This document shows positions 1-8,104 of a stretch of DNA of 64,000 nt, piece after piece. The notes beneath the pieces were generated by a model. The model saw nothing but the letters and a program-made list of their open reading frames with translations. It was not told the origin of the DNA and made no database searches. The DNA is from Flavobacteriales bacterium UBA2104 (GTDB taxonomy: Bacteria; Bacteroidota; Bacteroidia; Flavobacteriales_D; Crocinitomicaceae), in NCBI GenBank assembly GCA_002331485.1, contig DCYS01000037.1, forward strand, positions 1-64,000, read 5' to 3'. How positions within the stretch are numbered: position 1 is the stretch's first letter; the number at the start of each line of letters is the position of its first letter. The translations under genes and the position numbers were made by a program.

Positions 1-2424
1 TTGAAAAAGTTTCGGATGAATGTGATCTCCAATATCCAAATGATATCTCATATTTGGAAACGGAATGTCAAAAATGCTAAATACGGAATCATGTTTTGCA
101 GCAGCTTCTTCAGATTCGGTCTCATCAGAAGTAGTCTCATAGCTGAACAACTTGTCAAAATCCAGAAAAGGGGAAGAAAACTCCAGAAAATCTTCCTTTT
201 TTCCTTTCTTGGAGCCAAAATAATAACTCAGATCAGTCTTAAATGAGGACCTACCAATTGAACCACCGAATTTCTCCATAGTCAAATGCTCATCCTCAAT
301 ATGCACCCTTCCTTGAAAGTTCGAGAATCTTAAAGGATGCATTTTCATCTTCCCACTTAATTCCGTCAGAGAAATATCCGTTGTGATCAACTCATGATCT
401 CTAAAGTGAAGCTTGACATCACCATGAACTTTTGCATTTGTGATCTCTTCATGTCTGTAATCCTCAGGAACATAATTTTCTCCATGGTAAGAGAAGATGT
501 CTTCTAAACCAAAATGAGAACTGGTTAGATCATACTCAATACGTGTATCTCCTTCTAGGGAATCCTGAAACCACATTGGGTAAGTTTCAACTTTACCAGT
601 AAAATGAAAGTCTGTTTTATCCAGCATCCCAGAAAAATCGACCACACTAAGATCAGTTGAGTCGATCAAGATATCTGCGTGAAAGTCATGAAACCTATGA
701 GGGTAAGTGGAAAGATCTGCATGGAAATCGTCTATAAAGAATTCACCTAATGGTAAATGAGGAGATTCTGTAATAGCTCGCGCTGAACTATTAAAGGTCA
801 ATTTCATTTCCATATCAGAGATCACCTCTTTTACAACTTTTTCTCCCTTTGCGGCAGTAAGTTCTGTAATGTTAATTTCATCAGAAGCGATATTCAAATG
901 AGCCTCAACAGGTATTGAAGTGTGATGTATTAAAGCAGGAAGATCGCTGATCACACCATCTACATTAACTGAAGAATGTCCTACGTCAACATGAAAACGA
1001 TCCAATAAAGCTTTATGACCATCCATGTGTGCATCAATATTAATGTTCTCAAATCGTTCTTTATAACCCGGGATCTTAAATTGAAGATTTGAAACATGTA
1101 ATTCAGTGTAGTAAGATTCATTCAATTTCTCAATACTCTTTTCTGGATTCTCCAGATCAATTATATCATGAAAATTCATCTCCAACTCTACTTTACCAGC
1201 AAGATCCTCTAGGTCCTCCACCTCGAAGAATTCAGCAAGATAATCCAGTTCGAAATTGGTATTCAAACGAAGTTTAATATCCGGAGATGCAAAATTCTCT
1301 ACAGATAAGTCTGCATCAAAAACACCTGTTGCAGGTTTGGCTTGAAAATCATTCAGCACAAATTTCATACTCTCAATACCTTCATCCTGAACATTCTCAA
1401 AATGACCAGCGAAATTGAGCGCTTCTATCGTCTTTTCGGTATCATTATTTTTAAAGAATCCATTCTTACAACCAAAATCTGCAGTGATCTTTGGCATATG
1501 CCCATCAATTGCCGGACCTTCAACTTTTGCATCAAAATACACCTCTCCTCTATTCTCGAAACTATTCAATATTGGAATAAGATCATCAGGTGAAAGTGCG
1601 ATCAATAGGCTAAAATCAGATTTTTTACCCGACAGATTCAAGTCAAGATCTAAGTCATTTTTTAGATCAATTGAACCATCCAGATTAAACTTTGAATTCA
1701 TTATTTCTAAAGAACTTTCTGACATTTTAAGAATTTCACTCTTCTTCTTAAAGTCAAGGTCTGTAGTCAAGTGAATGAACTTGTCGTGCAAGAATGTAGT
1801 ATCTCCTTTATCGATAACACTCAATTCGGCAGTAATATCCACTCCCATAAAAAGATCCTTGGGCTTATTGGAGAGCTTGACCCGACCATCCTGTAAGATT
1901 CCTTCAATTACTAAACTGTCTGCATTAGACTTGTCAATTGTAACGTTGGTAAAATCTATTTCCTCAAGATTAAAATGAAACTCCTCCTCAACATCTTCGA
2001 TGGGATGTGTTGGCTCAAAAGCTTTAAGCAGATCCAAATCTCCATTTTCATCTTGAAAAATATGTACATATCCTTCATTCAGTCGGATCATACTAATATC
2101 AAAATTTCCTCCGATCAATTTCCAAAAATCAAAACCTAAATATAGATCCTTCAAATGGACTAAAGGAGTATCTGAATCTTTTGTTTCGAAAACTTCAAAA
2201 TCCTCAAGATCTACTGAGATATAGGGAAAGTTAGAGAAAGGAGCTATATGAGAATCTTTAAGAGCGATCTTACCTTTGAAATCCTCATTTGCTGTTGTAA
2301 TGAAATGCTGTACGATCTTATCCTGATTCCAGTAGACTATTCCTATTACAATAGAAACTAACAAGATCGGTAATATGATCAGCCAAATCAATACGCGTTT
2401 CCAAAACTTCTTTCTTTTAAGCAT
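1..2424 (-). CDS. AsmA-like envelope protein, C-terminus beyond left edge
   Basis: An open minus-strand frame runs from ATG at 2424 to the left edge without a stop, giving 808 visible residues. The N-terminus is basic (MLKRKKFWKR) and followed by one hydrophobic segment (about residues 11-28), so it looks like a single-pass anchor with a long periplasmic body. The body is beta-rich, with many short motifs such as LxxxDFxxDL and GxFDADL spaced as in AsmA/TamB-type proteins (AsmA family, COG2982). These proteins are tied to outer-membrane biogenesis and lipid or protein transport across the periplasm. The start lies 16 bases after the yihY-like stop, so it is probably the last or a late gene of the minus-strand operon. 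Plus-strand reading frames inside it are antisense shadows. The family call is by pattern, not alignment; the exact cargo is unknown. Confidence 0.8.
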   Translation of the reverse strand, partial: MLKRKKFWKRVLIWLIILPILLVSIVIGIVYWNQDKIVQHFITTANEDFKGKIALKDSHIAPFSNFPYISVDLEDFEVFETKDSDTPLVHLKDLYLGFDFWKLIGGNFDISMIRLNEGYVHIFQDENGDLDLLKAFEPTHPIEDVEEEFHFNLEEIDFTNVTIDKSNADSLVIEGILQDGRVKLSNKPKDLFMGVDITAELSVIDKGDTTFLHDKFIHLTTDLDFKKKSEILKMSESSLEIMNSKFNLDGSIDLKNDLDLDLNLSGKKSDFSLLIALSPDDLIPILNSFENRGEVYFDAKVEGPAIDGHMPKITADFGCKNGFFKNNDTEKTIEALNFAGHFENVQDEGIESMKFVLNDFQAKPATGVFDADLSVENFASPDIKLRLNTNFELDYLAEFFEVEDLEDLAGKVELEMNFHDIIDLENPEKSIEKLNESYYTELHVSNLQFKIPGYKERFENINIDAHMDGHKALLDRFHVDVGHSSVNVDGVISDLPALIHHTSIPVEAHLNIASDEINITELTAAKGEKVVKEVISDMEMKLTFNSSARAITESPHLPLGEFFIDDFHADLSTYPHRFHDFHADILIDSTDLSVVDFSGMLDKTDFHFTGKVETYPMWFQDSLEGDTRIEYDLTSSHFGLEDIFSYHGENYVPEDYRHEEITNAKVHGDVKLHFRDHELITTDISLTELSGKMKMHPLRFSNFQGRVHIEDEHLTMEKFGGSIGRSSFKTDLSYYFGSKKGKKEDFLEFSSPFLDFDKLFSYETTSDETESEEAAAKHDSVFSIFDIPFPNMRYHLDIGDHIHPKLFQ

Positions 2425-2440
2425 TACTCTAAAATACGTT

Positions 2441-3328
2441 TTATTTTGGAATTATTGGTTTACCCACCATCCTTGCATAAACTGCCGTAAATGTTGCTCC
2501 TAGAAAAATTATCTGAGAGGTGTAAAATATCCAGGTCAGGATCGCTAACAATGTTCCAGCTATACCGCTATCAGCAGCGAAGAAATAATTGGATAGGTAA
2601 TAATTGATCAAAAGTTGTCCCAGGTAAAGTAAAATAGATGTAAATAGGGCTCCACCTAATGCCAATTTCCATTTTACGAGTCCGTCATGCAAATACTTAA
2701 ATACAAATGCGAATAAGGCGAAATTCACGAATAATACCGTGAAATGCTCCAGAAAATAGAGTAATACTTTTTCTGCATAACTTCCATCGGAAAGCAAGTC
2801 AGTTGAAATTGAGATCAGCATGGATTGCGCAAAATAAATTACGATGATGATCACCGCAAAAAGAGCCAGCATTCCAAAGGATATCAAACGCGTCAGCAAA
2901 GACTCCAAAACGATGTGGAAATGATGAATTGGTTCAATACCAAAGAAACTATTCAAACTATTTCGCAATGAGTTGAACATCGCAGTCGATGTGAATATCA
3001 AAGCAATGATCCCCATTACTCTTAGCAATGTTGAACCACCTTTACCGATCTCCCACTGATACATGAGATCAGTAAAACTTGAGGTATCTTCTATCCCCAT
3101 ATTTGTCTCCATCAAATATCCGACGATATCAATGATCTTATCCTGACCTACTATCAATCCGAAAGTCGTAATAGCTAAATAAATGATAGGTACCAATGCA
3201 AAGATCGCATAGTATGCTAATGCAGCACCGTGCGTAAAACTGTCTCCTCCGAAAAACTCTTTAAAACTAGTTTTAGTAAGTTGCCAGATCTCACCCCAAG
3301 ATAATTTCCGAATCTTTGTTTTAGACAT
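2441..3328 (-). CDS. YihY/UPF0761 (BrkB-like) membrane protein
   Basis: Residues 1-295 match the YihY/virulence factor BrkB family: a short cytoplasmic N-terminus with a helix ending GGDSFTHGAALAYYAIFALVP, followed by about six hydrophobic segments (near 38-62, 95-120, 140-170, 190-212, 220-245 and 255-280). The A-LAYYA-F-L-P signature at the first membrane helix is diagnostic. The molecular function is not established; the old RNase BN assignment is known to be wrong. The gene overlaps the upstream ABC ATPase by 8 bases and is followed within 16 bases by the AsmA-like gene, so the three are probably cotranscribed and translationally coupled. Length is normal for the family. Confidence 0.88.
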   Translation of the reverse strand: MSKTKIRKLSWGEIWQLTKTSFKEFFGGDSFTHGAALAYYAIFALVPIIYLAITTFGLIVGQDKIIDIVGYLMETNMGIEDTSSFTDLMYQWEIGKGGSTLLRVMGIIALIFTSTAMFNSLRNSLNSFFGIEPIHHFHIVLESLLTRLISFGMLALFAVIIIVIYFAQSMLISISTDLLSDGSYAEKVLLYFLEHFTVLFVNFALFAFVFKYLHDGLVKWKLALGGALFTSILLYLGQLLINYYLSNYFFAADSGIAGTLLAILTWIFYTSQIIFLGATFTAVYARMVGKPIIPK

Positions 3329-4247
3329 AGATTTGCTTTAATTGATCAAGTGTTTCATTAGCATATAGTACGATCTCTTTACCATTGGCTAATTTAAAAT
3401 AATTTGCATAGAAATGTCCGTGAAAATCTGTTGATTGATATCCAATCTTGACAGCTCTAGTATACTTTCCTTTTTCAACTGAATACTGTGTAGGTCTAAA
3501 CAAAACTTGTTGACCATTAATATAAACACTATTCAATTGACCGAAAAACCGACCTTCGTTCAAAGTTCTTGGTGAATAATAGGCTTGATCTGGCGTATAT
3601 TTGTGAATCTTACCCTTGCTTTTGATGAAATATATTTTATCCGACCAAGAAAGCGCATCAACACCTTCATGAGTTACTAAGACCACTCCCATATTTCTAA
3701 TCTGCTGAAGCTTTCTAAGGTAACTTCCAATTGATTTCTTTAAATGAACATCGAGGTTTGAAAATGGCTCGTCCAACAATAAATAAGTCGGTTCTTTTGC
3801 TAAAGCACACGCCATACTCAGTCGTTGCTTCTCTCCTCCACTAATAAACTTAGAAGGCTGATCCTTCAAATCGGTCAATCCAAATACCGCTAATAACTCA
3901 TTCGTAAAATCCTCTTTATCCTCGGATGATAGGTTTAATAATTGATTGGAAATATTCTCTTTAACAGAGAAGTAATGATCTAACGAAAAGTCTTGATCAA
4001 CAATTGCTACATCATCGTGTCCGGCGATCAATTGATCTAAAGGCCCAGGTAATAATTCACCATCAACAGTAATTGAACCTTCTTTCAATTGCAATCTGCC
4101 CGATAAGCATTTCAAGAATGTAGTTTTACCAACACCAGAAGGTCCGACGATACTGATTATCTCTCCTGGTTTTACATTTAGACTAAGTCTTTCCAATACA
4201 AAATCTCCATCATCAAAACCATATGATATCTTATCAGCTTTGAGCAT
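3321..4247 (-). CDS. ABC transporter ATP-binding protein without adjacent permease
   Basis: A 308-residue nucleotide-binding subunit. Visible motifs are Walker A GPSGVGKTT (35-43), the signature ISGGEKQRLS (135-144), Walker B YLLLDEP (about 155-161) with the D-loop SNLD, and the H-loop VLVTHEG (about 190). Residues after about 235 form a C-terminal extension with beta strands (GQQVLFRPTQYS, VKIGYQSTDFHGHFYANYF) resembling the TOBE-type regulatory domain of importer ATPases such as CysA/PotA. No permease or binding protein is adjacent; the gene instead overlaps yihY. It could serve a permease encoded elsewhere, or act with the YihY protein. The latter is inference only. Confidence 0.85.
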   Translation of the reverse strand: MLKADKISYGFDDGDFVLERLSLNVKPGEIISIVGPSGVGKTTFLKCLSGRLQLKEGSITVDGELLPGPLDQLIAGHDDVAIVDQDFSLDHYFSVKENISNQLLNLSSEDKEDFTNELLAVFGLTDLKDQPSKFISGGEKQRLSMACALAKEPTYLLLDEPFSNLDVHLKKSIGSYLRKLQQIRNMGVVLVTHEGVDALSWSDKIYFIKSKGKIHKYTPDQAYYSPRTLNEGRFFGQLNSVYINGQQVLFRPTQYSVEKGKYTRAVKIGYQSTDFHGHFYANYFKLANGKEIVLYANETLDQLKQIYV

Positions 4248-4252
4248 CCGAT

Positions 4253-4675
4253 CTAGATAAGTGACTTTGGAAATTCCTGAACGGCCACGTAGATCCCAGG
4301 GATTGGATTCGTAAGTGGTTCTCTTTCTTCAAAATAAACATCCAATAATAGTTGATCTCCTTCTTCTTTGATCTCATACTTGTTTACGATAGAACGCGAG
4401 CATGCCATAAACGTTTTTTGTTCTTGATCGTCAGTAAACTCAAAAACGATCATGTTCGTGAGTTCTTCGGAAAAAGATTCTCCTGCACGCTCTCCTTGAA
4501 TGATATAAGTTCCGTTTTCATTCACATTATAAGATAGAATGTTAGTTTTTACGGCCAATTCATCTTCCCAATCAAATCTTCGATTATTGGGAGAAGCCTT
4601 TCCATCATGATGAGCTTCTGCATATTCAGGAGAAAAATCGTAATTCAATTTATAAAAGTGAGCAATGCATTTCAT
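4253..4675 (-). CDS. Conserved-looking hypothetical protein, 140 aa
   Basis: I do not recognise a family. The protein begins MKCIAHFYKL, has no signal peptide or membrane segment, is acidic, and looks like an all-beta cytoplasmic domain (alternating strands such as NGTYIIQGERAGESF and MIVFEFTDD). The stop is 5 bases before the ABC ATPase start, which supports cotranscription, and reading-frame quality is good across its length. A role connected with the following transporter-like genes is possible from context, but nothing in the sequence shows it. Confidence 0.7.
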   Translation of the reverse strand: MKCIAHFYKLNYDFSPEYAEAHHDGKASPNNRRFDWEDELAVKTNILSYNVNENGTYIIQGERAGESFSEELTNMIVFEFTDDQEQKTFMACSRSIVNKYEIKEEGDQLLLDVYFEEREPLTNPIPGIYVAVQEFPKSLI

Positions 4676-4708
4676 GGTCTGATCAAAATATTTCTACTAA
4701 GATAATTC

Positions 4709-5719
4709 TTAGTATGAGGTATTGAAGACTTTTTGCCAATGTTTCTTCATTGATTTATCGCTCAGGGATCTTAAAAAGGATAAGAGGTGTTCCTCTTCCT
4801 CTTTTGATAGTTCAAAAGGCTTGATCAATTTGCTTTTTGTTGGATGTGAACTTCCTCCACTTTTATAATGCTCAATGACCTCTTTAAGTGTGTTTAAACT
4901 TCCATCATGCATATAAGGTGCTGTCATCTCTACATTTCTTAACGAAGGGACCTTGAATTTACCTATATCAGAACTATCCCCAGTTATACGATATCTTCCC
5001 GGGTCATCATAGTTCTCATATAAGCCATTATTCTCAATCGAGTTGTTTGAAAATGTTGGAGGTGCATGACATGCTACACAGTTTAAACGTCCAGAGAACA
5101 ATTCATACCCTTTCTTGACTGATTTGTTAACGTCTTCTCCACGTTTTTTCCAATCATCGTATAAGCTTTGTTCACGATATAGTGATCTTTGATAAAAACC
5201 CAGCGCTCTGGTTAATACTGAGGGGTTAAAATGTTCCCCCGATATAAGTAATGACATACTATCATAGTATTCAACCTTCTGCAGTTCTGGAATGAGATCA
5301 CTCACCATACTTCCCATTTCATTTGTATCCTGGAGAGGAACAAGGGCTTGAAGTTCAAGTGTCTTAACTCCACCATCCCACATGAACTTATCCTGATTTA
5401 CAACATTAAAGAGACTTGGAGAATTTCTCATACCTATTCTACCATGAATACCCGTGCTTAGAGAATCTCCATCTGTAAATGCTAAAGCGGGTATATGGCA
5501 ATTCGCACATGCTATTGAATTATCTACTGATAAACGAGTATCAAAGAAAAGTCGTTCACCTAATTCTCTCAGCTTCAGTTTCTCCTCAGTTTCAGAAAGT
5601 GGTTTAAAAGTTGAAACCTCAGCGTCATTTGGCCTGCAATAAGCAAATATAATAACCAGGATGCTCAATAATAAGAGTCCTGGTACTCCTGAGTTTCTAC
5701 TATTTTGGTTTTCTAGCAA
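4709..5719 (-). CDS. Di-haem cytochrome c peroxidase / MauG-family protein
   Basis: Two c-type haem sites are visible: C71ANCH75 and C214VACH218 (numbered from a TTG start at 5719). Around them are family motifs: LGERLFFDTRLS, MRNSPSLFNV, MWDGG, LREVIEHY-like (LKEVIEHYKSGG) and the late KVPSLRNVEMTAPYMHDG segment. This is the bacterial cytochrome c peroxidase/MauG architecture, which reduces peroxide or does long-range protein oxidation in the periplasm. A hydrophobic N-terminal segment (about residues 14-27, ending AYC) is a membrane anchor or a poor lipobox. The start is uncertain because only TTG is available in frame; from it the gene overlaps the upstream methyltransferase by 20 bases. 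Which peroxidase subtype cannot be told from sequence alone. Confidence 0.88.
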   Translation of the reverse strand: MLENQNSRNSGVPGLLLLSILVIIFAYCRPNDAEVSTFKPLSETEEKLKLRELGERLFFDTRLSVDNSIACANCHIPALAFTDGDSLSTGIHGRIGMRNSPSLFNVVNQDKFMWDGGVKTLELQALVPLQDTNEMGSMVSDLIPELQKVEYYDSMSLLISGEHFNPSVLTRALGFYQRSLYREQSLYDDWKKRGEDVNKSVKKGYELFSGRLNCVACHAPPTFSNNSIENNGLYENYDDPGRYRITGDSSDIGKFKVPSLRNVEMTAPYMHDGSLNTLKEVIEHYKSGGSSHPTKSKLIKPFELSKEEEEHLLSFLRSLSDKSMKKHWQKVFNTSY

Positions 5720-6473
5720 TGTAAAGAATTTCTTTTCTCATCAATCGATACCTTTCGATCTCCTCATTTGAATATAACTCATTTGGTTTATATTCATCAA
5801 CTTCAAACCCCGCTTTTCTCAACCAATTTGGATAATCGGCTCCAAAAAGACGAACATGGTCTTTTTGCCAAAAGTGTTTTTCGCGTTCTTCAGGTGAAAT
5901 TATTGAGGAATCTTCGTAAGTTTCTTCTCGGTCAAAATCTTGAGGTACTTGAAATATTCCCCATCCGCCTGGTTTCATGACTCTAAAAAGTTCTGTCATA
6001 CATTGATGAGCATCGTCAACGTGTTCTAACACATGGTTACAAAATACACGATCAAATCGGTTATCTTCTAGAGGTATACTGTGCAGATCAAAATGCATAT
6101 CAGCGATTGGAGACACAAGGTCACCAGTAAGGTAATCAAGATTCTTTTGATTTTTAAATCTTTTGTGAAAGCACTGCTCTGGCGCAATGTGTAATAAACT
6201 AAGGCTCTCTGCAGTAAAAAAGTCAGTACTTTTCAAGTACAACCACATTAATCTGTGACGCTCAAGAGTGAGATCATAAGGACATAGCACGTTTTCACGG
6301 TGAGCTACATTGGATCCGTAAGAAAGGAATTTACTAAACGACTTTTCACAAACTGGGCACTCAACTTTATTTCCCTTATAAAGTAATGGAGCAAAGAGTC
6401 GAAACACATAGCTCAAACGAATGAGTAATGGTCGGGGCAATTTATTAAGTAAAAACTTGTATAATTTCTTCAT
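5700..6473 (-). CDS. Class I SAM-dependent methyltransferase
   Basis: A 257-residue protein with a class I methyltransferase core. After a basic N-terminus there is a cysteine cluster (C39PVC42 and C64), possibly a metal site. The SAM-binding motif I region is LLHIAPEQCF, then the acidic strand end YLTGDL, the DRVFCNHVLEHVDD motif IV segment and VMKPGGWGIFQVP, which is motif VI of the Methyltransf_11 type. The C-terminal part (HVRLFGADYPNWLRKAGFEV) is typical of methyltransferases acting on small molecules or glycans. The substrate is unknown. It is the first gene of the minus-strand run, with a perfect -7 element 17 bases upstream of its ATG. Confidence 0.85.
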   Translation of the reverse strand: MKKLYKFLLNKLPRPLLIRLSYVFRLFAPLLYKGNKVECPVCEKSFSKFLSYGSNVAHRENVLCPYDLTLERHRLMWLYLKSTDFFTAESLSLLHIAPEQCFHKRFKNQKNLDYLTGDLVSPIADMHFDLHSIPLEDNRFDRVFCNHVLEHVDDAHQCMTELFRVMKPGGWGIFQVPQDFDREETYEDSSIISPEEREKHFWQKDHVRLFGADYPNWLRKAGFEVDEYKPNELYSNEEIERYRLMRKEILYIARKPK

Positions 6474-6489
6474 ATCAAAAATGCTAAGA

Positions 6490-6497
6490 CAAATATA
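6490..6497 (-). promoter_or_regulatory. Candidate Bacteroidota -7 promoter element for the methyltransferase operon
   Basis: Minus strand reads TATATTTG, a perfect TAnnTTTG match, ending 17 bases before the ATG at 6473. It lies within the loop of a 6-base inverted repeat (GCTAAG at 6483-6488, CTTAGC at 6500-6505). I see no convincing -33 TTTG at the usual distance. Confidence 0.45.
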
Positions 6498-6578
6498 CGC
6501 TTAGCTTTTTATTTAGCAGTTTAAATGGAATGAAAATTGGTTTCCCATGATGATTCGTAAAATATCAGAATCAATATG

Positions 6579-6586
6579 TAATTTTG
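6579..6586 (+). promoter_or_regulatory. Candidate -7 promoter element, possibly giving a leaderless mRNA
   Basis: TAATTTTG is a perfect TAnnTTTG match and ends 4 bases before the GTG that opens the DUF4421 gene. With normal spacing, transcription would begin at or beside the start codon. A weak -33 candidate (TTCG) lies 21 bases upstream. Confidence 0.45.
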
Positions 6587-6590
6587 AACC

Positions 6591-7562
6591 GTGAATTTTA
6601 GGCTAGTCATATTGGCAATTTCATTTAGCAGCACCCTTTCTTTTTCTCAAAAGGAAAATGACTCTGTTCCTTATGATTTGTATAAAGACCAACTCGTTTT
6701 ACATGCCTCTATGGGGCTAAATGATGCTCCATTTCAACTCAAAGGAAAGTTCGGGAATGCATCTACACTGAGATTCAGATCAAATCTTAATCCAATTATG
6801 GGAATTGGCGTAGCTTATAAGTGGTTTGCATTAAACCTCAATTTCAAATTACCGGGACATATCAGAAACACAGATGACTACGGTAGCTCAAATTATTATG
6901 ACCTAGGAGTTAAGTTCGGTATAAAAAGATGGTTTTTCAAAATCGATCTTCACGGATATACAGGTTTTGGTATAAAGAATGCCCGTTCGATCAATGATTC
7001 CCTACCCGTGTCTGATGAAGGCATTTATTACAATGATGGTATCCAATCTATTTCATTTAGTATCAATGCTTATCGATTCAAAAACGCTAATTTCAAAATG
7101 AAACCTGCTCTTGGGATCGTTGGTAGATATCTTGATAAAACGAGTAGTTTCTATATGAAATACACAATTAACACGCACGGTGTTGGAGCTTCTGGAGGAA
7201 TTGTTCCTTCAAACTTCTTTGATTACTCCGCCTCTGTATATGAAGCAAATACGATAAGCGCATTTGACTTTGGTGCTGTTCCTGGATTTGCGTATGTCAA
7301 CAACATTAATGGATGGCAGTACAGTTTTCTCGCTGGACTCGGAGCAGTTATTCAGGCTAAGGTCTTTAATTTCAATGGGAATAGCAGAGGCTTTTTAGGG
7401 TTAGCCCCTAGATTGGATCTCAAAGCTCAAGCGGGATATAATGTTGAGAAATGGTTTTTGATGTTCACAAGCTCATTTGACAACAAAAGTATTCGATTTA
7501 ACGACTTCAGATATCGACAGATCTACTATTATTTACGACTAACTTACGGTTATCGCTTCTAA
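6591..7562 (+). CDS. DUF4421 outer-membrane beta-barrel-like protein
   Basis: A 323-residue secreted protein starting with GTG; an ATG slightly upstream meets a stop at once, and the GTG gives a clean signal peptide (MNFRLVILAISFSSTLSFSQ). The body alternates amphipathic strands and short turns, with the DUF4421 pattern LVLHASMGLN, PIMGIGVAYKWFALNLNFKLPG, NYYDLGVKFGIKRWFFKIDLHGY and a final aromatic strand ending YRF, as in outer-membrane barrels. DUF4421 is a Bacteroidota family of unknown function. It stands alone on the plus strand, divergent from the methyltransferase operon and followed by 188 bases of intergenic DNA. Confidence 0.82.
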   Translation: MNFRLVILAISFSSTLSFSQKENDSVPYDLYKDQLVLHASMGLNDAPFQLKGKFGNASTLRFRSNLNPIMGIGVAYKWFALNLNFKLPGHIRNTDDYGSSNYYDLGVKFGIKRWFFKIDLHGYTGFGIKNARSINDSLPVSDEGIYYNDGIQSISFSINAYRFKNANFKMKPALGIVGRYLDKTSSFYMKYTINTHGVGASGGIVPSNFFDYSASVYEANTISAFDFGAVPGFAYVNNINGWQYSFLAGLGAVIQAKVFNFNGNSRGFLGLAPRLDLKAQAGYNVEKWFLMFTSSFDNKSIRFNDFRYRQIYYYLRLTYGYRF

Positions 7563-7629
7563 AGACCGTTCAACATCCTATTTATTCACCGCTCATAAAA
7601 TTAATACTTTATTAACATTCCAAGGTGAA

Positions 7630-7711
7630 TATATTTGCTTTTATTCATAGGCAACCAAACTGAATATCAGTCGTTTTAAATGATGAAAGTTATATTCAGA
7701 GGTTAACTTTG
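7630..7711 (+). promoter_or_regulatory. Two candidate -7 elements upstream of the secreted-protein/adhesin pair
   Basis: Two perfect TAnnTTTG matches occur before the gene at 7751: TATATTTG at 7630-7637 and TAACTTTG at 7704-7711. Either would give a leader of roughly 35 to 110 bases. Neither has a clear -33 TTTG, so which one is used cannot be decided by eye. Confidence 0.35.
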
Positions 7712-7750
7712 AATAACGCTTAAACTAAAACTGTAAAACACATTTTAATT

Positions 7751-8095
7751 ATGAGACGCAATAACATACGTTTGTTCTCAATTCTATTAATTTTTGGGCT
7801 TATCTCTTTTTCAAATGTCTCTGCTCAGCAAAGTGCATCTGAAATTGACATTCAAAAGCTTGAAGAACAAAAGCAATCGCTTGAGGGAACTTTTCAGATC
7901 GAAATGATCAATACTAGAAGTCTTCCTACTTTTCATATTTCTTTATATGACATTATTGAAGAAAAGAGAGATGAAAAAGAAATTGTCTATCATGAAGTTT
8001 CTGATATAATGCGAATTAAAATTCTTCCAAGAACTGTAATTGAAGACAAAAACTTCGAACCAGTTGAACGAGTAGTTTACACTACATCTAAATAA
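7751..8095 (+). CDS. Small secreted hypothetical protein upstream of adhesin
   Basis: A 114-residue protein with a clear signal peptide (hydrophobic residues 9-24, cleavage after SNVSA). The mature part, about 90 residues, is charged and starts with a probable short helix (IDIQKLEEQKQSL), then strands. I do not recognise the family. It ends 9 bases before the large adhesin gene and is almost certainly cotranscribed with it, which makes a role in adhesin export, processing or attachment possible, but this is inference from position only. Confidence 0.72.
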   Translation: MRRNNIRLFSILLIFGLISFSNVSAQQSASEIDIQKLEEQKQSLEGTFQIEMINTRSLPTFHISLYDIIEEKRDEKEIVYHEVSDIMRIKILPRTVIEDKNFEPVERVVYTTSK

Positions 8096-8104
8096 GCCAG
8101 GGTC

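Noticed and set aside
1..1978. Several plus-strand frames of 60-120 codons in the first 2 kb
   Set aside because: They are antisense to a continuous 808-codon minus-strand frame with clear AsmA-like character; none has a recognisable domain or start context.
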